Positions 13,325 through 15,767 of a stretch of 15,767 nucleotides of DNA are shown one piece after another. The position numbers and the translations under genes are program-made. Positions within the stretch are counted from its first letter, which is position 1, and every line of letters begins with the position of its first letter. The stretch lies in assembly GCA_021159405.1 (NCBI GenBank), contig JAGGRX010000154.1, positions 1-15,767 of the forward strand, given 5' to 3'. The stretch is from Candidatus Bipolaricaulota bacterium. GTDB taxonomy: Bacteria; Bipolaricaulota; Bipolaricaulia; Bipolaricaulales; Bipolaricaulaceae. Under the pieces are notes generated by a model. The model was given only the letters and a program-made list of their open reading frames with translations. It was not told where the DNA came from and made no database searches.

Positions 13325-13359
13325 TGCTAGTGGAGAAGGGTGAATTGAAGGAGGTGGTA

Positions 13360-13410
13360 TTGAAGACCAAAAGGCAAGGGTTGGAGGATTTTAGCGTTAA
13401 TTCTTGGTAG
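13360..13410 (+). CDS. Possible 16-codon leader peptide
   Basis: A TTG codon at 13360 is preceded by AAGGAGG with 5-nt spacing and opens a 16-codon frame (residues after the start: KTKRQGLEDFSVNSW) ending in TAG at 13408-13410. Its stop lies directly before the ribosome site of the next gene, so translation of the two could be coupled. It has no run of a single amino acid typical of attenuators. The good ribosome site is the main support; it may be fortuitous. Confidence 0.25.
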   Translation: MKTKRQGLEDFSVNSW

Positions 13411-13423
13411 GAAAGGAGGGATC

Positions 13424-15767
13424 GTGAAGAGAAGGTGGATTTTGGTAATGATTTTGGTGGGCGCCGCGATTTCGGCGCCGAATGCACTAGCCAAGGTCAC
13501 TCTGGAGAAGGGAGGTTCGGGCGAAGTAGTGTGGCACGATGAAGCTCCCTGTACTTGTAACGGCGGTGCAGCTTCCGTCGAGCTTGCCACCTACTACGAG
13601 GGCGACTGGGCAGCTGTCCTTCTGGACTGCGCCAACAGGTTCACCATAAATGAGATACAAGAGCTCTCCTTTGTCTATCGACACTTGGAGCCCCCGGGAA
13701 CGGCGGCTGGGCCGAGGATGGCCTTGCTCCTCGAGAAGCCCCAAGCAGGAGGATACATCGAGCATTATCTCGTGATAAGCAAATCCGCCGGAACTTATCT
13801 ACAGACGGATTCGTGTGAACTTTACGAGCCAACAGAGTGGTGGTACGGAGAGTGGGATGGAAGCGACTTTGCCAGCTATGCGGACGCTTCCCCATTGTCA
13901 TTTTCGGGCCCTCCATTCACCACGACAGGGCTGCCCATCGACGAGGCTGAGGTCGTGGCGGTGGCGGTGTTCATGGGCGTTGTGGATGAGGCTGGCGATG
14001 GAAAAACGATGAGCGGAGACGACGTGATTGAGCCGGGCAAGGCGATCGTGGACTGCGTCACCGTCAAGTGGGAGAAGGGAACAACCACCTACGGTGGCAC
14101 CTATGACCTCGAGCAGCCGTGGCCCGAGGTGGAGAACTTCGAGGACGATGCCCGCTGGGAGGACTGGACCCGTTCCGGCCTATGGGGGCGGGTGACGGAG
14201 AATGAGCTTTACGGGGAGCCTGGGCCGGTACGGCCATTCCCGTCGCCGACTCATGCTGCCTATTTCGGCACCCCGGACCCGACCACCGGCCAGGGCTCGT
14301 ACGACTCCACTGGCTCTGTCGCTTATGGCGAGCTCTGCTCTCCCCCGAACATCCTCAACCCAGGCGACGAGTATGTGACGATCTCCTTTGATTACTTCCG
14401 AGAGGTCGAACAGTACATCGGGCCTTATCCCTGGGAGGTCTACGACAAAACCTACGTCCAAATCAAGTTCAACGGTACCGCCTGGGGGAGCGAGCCAGCT
14501 TGGAATTCCGATCCATGGAGCGTAGATGACCCCGGAAATGGCTGGAAAACGATCTGGTACAAGGACTCCAGCGACCCCAACAGCGCGGACTGGGAATCGG
14601 TGACGATTGCCAACTACCCGGATGCCGATGGGAACCCGGACCCTGATCGCCCGATAAAGGTCCCTCCCGATGCCACCAAGGTGTGGATCCGGTTTGTGTT
14701 CGATTCGGTGGACGGCTACAACAACGACTGTCTTGGCTGGCTGATCGATAACGTGAAGAAGGAGCACACCCCCGCTCCAGTGTGCCTGGAGATCACCACC
14801 GATACCCTGCCTCAAGGGACGGTAAAGGAGGCTTATCCCAAAGGGGATCGAAACGGAAACAATACGCCAGATCCCGGTGAGTGGATAGATCTTGACGGCG
14901 ACGGCAAAGTCGAGTCAGGTGAGTTTGTCGATGCGAACGGTAACGGCGTATTCGACGCTAACGAAGTGTACCTCGAGCTTGAGGCCAACAAGCCGGGGAG
15001 CCGGTGGGAGGTGGTGGAGGATCCCAGGGGAGGATTTGTAGCGCTGCCTCCACGGCTTGAGCTTGAACGCGGGACTGGACGCATCTACGGCCACCCTGAG
15101 GTGGGGACGCAAGGGACGTATAAGATCAAGATTCGGGCCGTTTGGGGCGACGGCCGTGGCTGCAACACCGCGGAGAAGGTGTTCTACCTCACCATCCGCT
15201 CCCCGGAGGAGGGGATGGTCAACGTCATCGCCACCGAGGATTTTTCCCAGCCGGTCGGCTGGACGCTGGATGGCGACCCCAAGAAGCCCTTCGGTTCTAC
15301 ACAATACGGCTGCCCCAACCTGTGGCACGAAACCTCATCCGTCTTATACAACGGTAAAGACATCGTTACAGCCGAATACGAGCCGAGCGCCTACTTTGGA
15401 AAGAACGACAATACTGACCCCAACTACAACTGTACTCGGGCCAAGGGCTGCCTGGTGTCACCTTGGTACCCGATTCCCGCCGAGTTCGTGGGTGAGGAAA
15501 TCGTCATAGGGTTCAAGTCCTGGCGCGAGGTGGAGTTCTACGACGGCGCTTTCGATCAAACCTCCGTCTGGGTCCAGCTAGAGGGGAGGGAGTGGAAGCA
15601 GGTGTGGTATAAGGACTCCCGTGATCCCTCTGAACAAGCTTGGACTTGGGAGGAGGTCACGACCGGGATCACCGTGCCCCAGGATCTTCCCAAGGTTAGG
15701 GTCAAGTTCTGCTTTGACTCCGTTGACTCTTACAACAACGACTTTGTAGGCTGGCTGGTGGATGAGG
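13424..15767 (+). CDS. Large secreted multidomain protein with calcium-binding loops, 5' part
   Basis: The frame is open from GTG 13424 to the right edge: 781 codons without a stop. GTG is chosen for the AAGGAGG just upstream and because it gives a signal peptide, (M)KRRWILVMILVGAAISAPNALA, with cleavage after about residue 23. Residues 24-234 are a cysteine-containing, beta-rich domain I do not recognise. Residues 235-446 (module A) and 598-781 (module B) are two diverged copies of one jelly-roll-like module, each ending in 'F-x-FDSVD-x-YNND-x-x-GWL-x-D', reminiscent of MAM/immune-inhibitor-type lectin-like domains. Between them, 453-592 looks like a putative Ig (He_PIG) domain interrupted by three EF-hand-like loops. 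No catalytic motif is visible, so it may be an adhesin, a surface-binding protein or the front of an enzyme. Codon use matches its neighbours. Confidence 0.85.
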   Translation, partial: MKRRWILVMILVGAAISAPNALAKVTLEKGGSGEVVWHDEAPCTCNGGAASVELATYYEGDWAAVLLDCANRFTINEIQELSFVYRHLEPPGTAAGPRMALLLEKPQAGGYIEHYLVISKSAGTYLQTDSCELYEPTEWWYGEWDGSDFASYADASPLSFSGPPFTTTGLPIDEAEVVAVAVFMGVVDEAGDGKTMSGDDVIEPGKAIVDCVTVKWEKGTTTYGGTYDLEQPWPEVENFEDDARWEDWTRSGLWGRVTENELYGEPGPVRPFPSPTHAAYFGTPDPTTGQGSYDSTGSVAYGELCSPPNILNPGDEYVTISFDYFREVEQYIGPYPWEVYDKTYVQIKFNGTAWGSEPAWNSDPWSVDDPGNGWKTIWYKDSSDPNSADWESVTIANYPDADGNPDPDRPIKVPPDATKVWIRFVFDSVDGYNNDCLGWLIDNVKKEHTPAPVCLEITTDTLPQGTVKEAYPKGDRNGNNTPDPGEWIDLDGDGKVESGEFVDANGNGVFDANEVYLELEANKPGSRWEVVEDPRGGFVALPPRLELERGTGRIYGHPEVGTQGTYKIKIRAVWGDGRGCNTAEKVFYLTIRSPEEGMVNVIATEDFSQPVGWTLDGDPKKPFGSTQYGCPNLWHETSSVLYNGKDIVTAEYEPSAYFGKNDNTDPNYNCTRAKGCLVSPWYPIPAEFVGEEIVIGFKSWREVEFYDGAFDQTSVWVQLEGREWKQVWYKDSRDPSEQAWTWEEVTTGITVPQDLPKVRVKFCFDSVDSYNNDFVGWLVDE
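14126..14761 (+). repeat. Module A of the secreted protein
   Basis: Encodes residues 235-446. It starts at 'EVENFEDDARWEDWTRSG', passes 'IWYKDSSDPNSADWESVT' and ends at 'FVFDSVDGYNNDCLGWLIDN'. It shares order and key residues with module B. The pattern (edge Trp, DSVD, final GW-hydrophobic-D) resembles concanavalin-like sandwich domains that bind sugars or calcium. The copies are diverged, so the duplication is old. Confidence 0.7.
14846..14971 (+). repeat. Three tandem 14-residue EF-hand-like calcium loops
   Basis: Encodes residues 475-516 as three units of 14: DRNGNNTPDPGE+WI, DLDGDGKVESGE+FV and DANGNGVFDANE+VY. Each 12-residue loop has acidic or amide residues at positions 1, 3, 5, 9 and 12, as in EF-hand or dockerin-type calcium loops, but the two-residue linkers leave no room for flanking helices. 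The units sit inside the Ig-like domain, between its first strand ('TDTLPQGTVKEAY') and the next ('LELEANKPGSRWEVV'). Confidence 0.75.
15215..15767 (+). repeat. Module B of the secreted protein, cut by the window edge
   Basis: Encodes residues 598-781 and continues beyond the window. It starts at 'MVNVIATEDFSQPVGW', has 'VWYKDSRDPSEQAWTWEEVT' and reaches 'FCFDSVDSYNNDFVGWLVDE', aligning with module A in order and spacing. Unlike module A it carries several extra cysteines (for example in 'YGCPNLWHE' and 'YNCTRAKGCLVSPW'). More copies may follow. Confidence 0.7.

Noticed and set aside
13008..13343. 111-codon plus-strand frame between csp and the secreted protein
   Set aside because: Begins inside the palindromic repeats, has no ribosome site and no protein-like pattern.

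Overview
This is a 15.8-kb, GC-rich bacterial chromosomal window. It holds a near-complete alpha-glucoside/trehalose utilisation locus, flanked by central sugar-phosphate genes and, at the right end, the start of a large secreted multidomain protein. A LolA-like protein, a periplasmic-type binding protein and a short relic resembling an outer-membrane barrel suggest a diderm. The TreT-type trehalose synthase and the tungsten-type aldehyde oxidoreductase with a four-cluster ferredoxin are typical of anaerobic thermophiles. An uncultivated thermophilic lineage such as Bipolaricaulota/Acetothermia fits, but the sequence does not prove that placement.

Layout. 1-3063: the 3' end of a LolA-like gene (+), a BFN-domain protein (-) and glmS (+). 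The last two diverge from promoters whose -10 regions are perfect mirror images. 3067-10651: one long minus-strand operon, read as ROK-type regulator, alpha-glucoside binding protein (AglE-like), permeases AglF and AglG, TreT, four-cluster ferredoxin, AOR-family oxidoreductase. The regulator has a clear TTGACA/TATAGT promoter with a palindrome between it and the start codon. The four genes from aglG to the oxidoreductase are spaced by 16 bp or overlap, and no transport ATPase is present. 10706-12528: a ROK glucokinase (+) and ATP-type 6-phosphofructokinase (-), overlapping tail to tail. 12580-12967: a cold-shock gene with promoter, about 107-nt leader and intrinsic terminator. 12992-13423: two palindromic repeats, a degraded coding relic, a promoter and a possible leader peptide. 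13424 to the right edge: a secreted protein of at least 781 residues, with no stop codon before the window ends.

How the genes fit together (inference). Imported trehalose or a related alpha-glucoside could be split by TreT into NDP-glucose and glucose. Glucokinase and phosphofructokinase would carry the glucose into glycolysis, while GlmS would draw fructose-6-phosphate into amino-sugar synthesis. The oxidoreductase and its ferredoxin are translationally linked to TreT, so they probably oxidise an aldehyde formed in this pathway and reduce ferredoxin. The substrate is unknown, and the enzyme's pterin-binding motifs differ from the classical ones.
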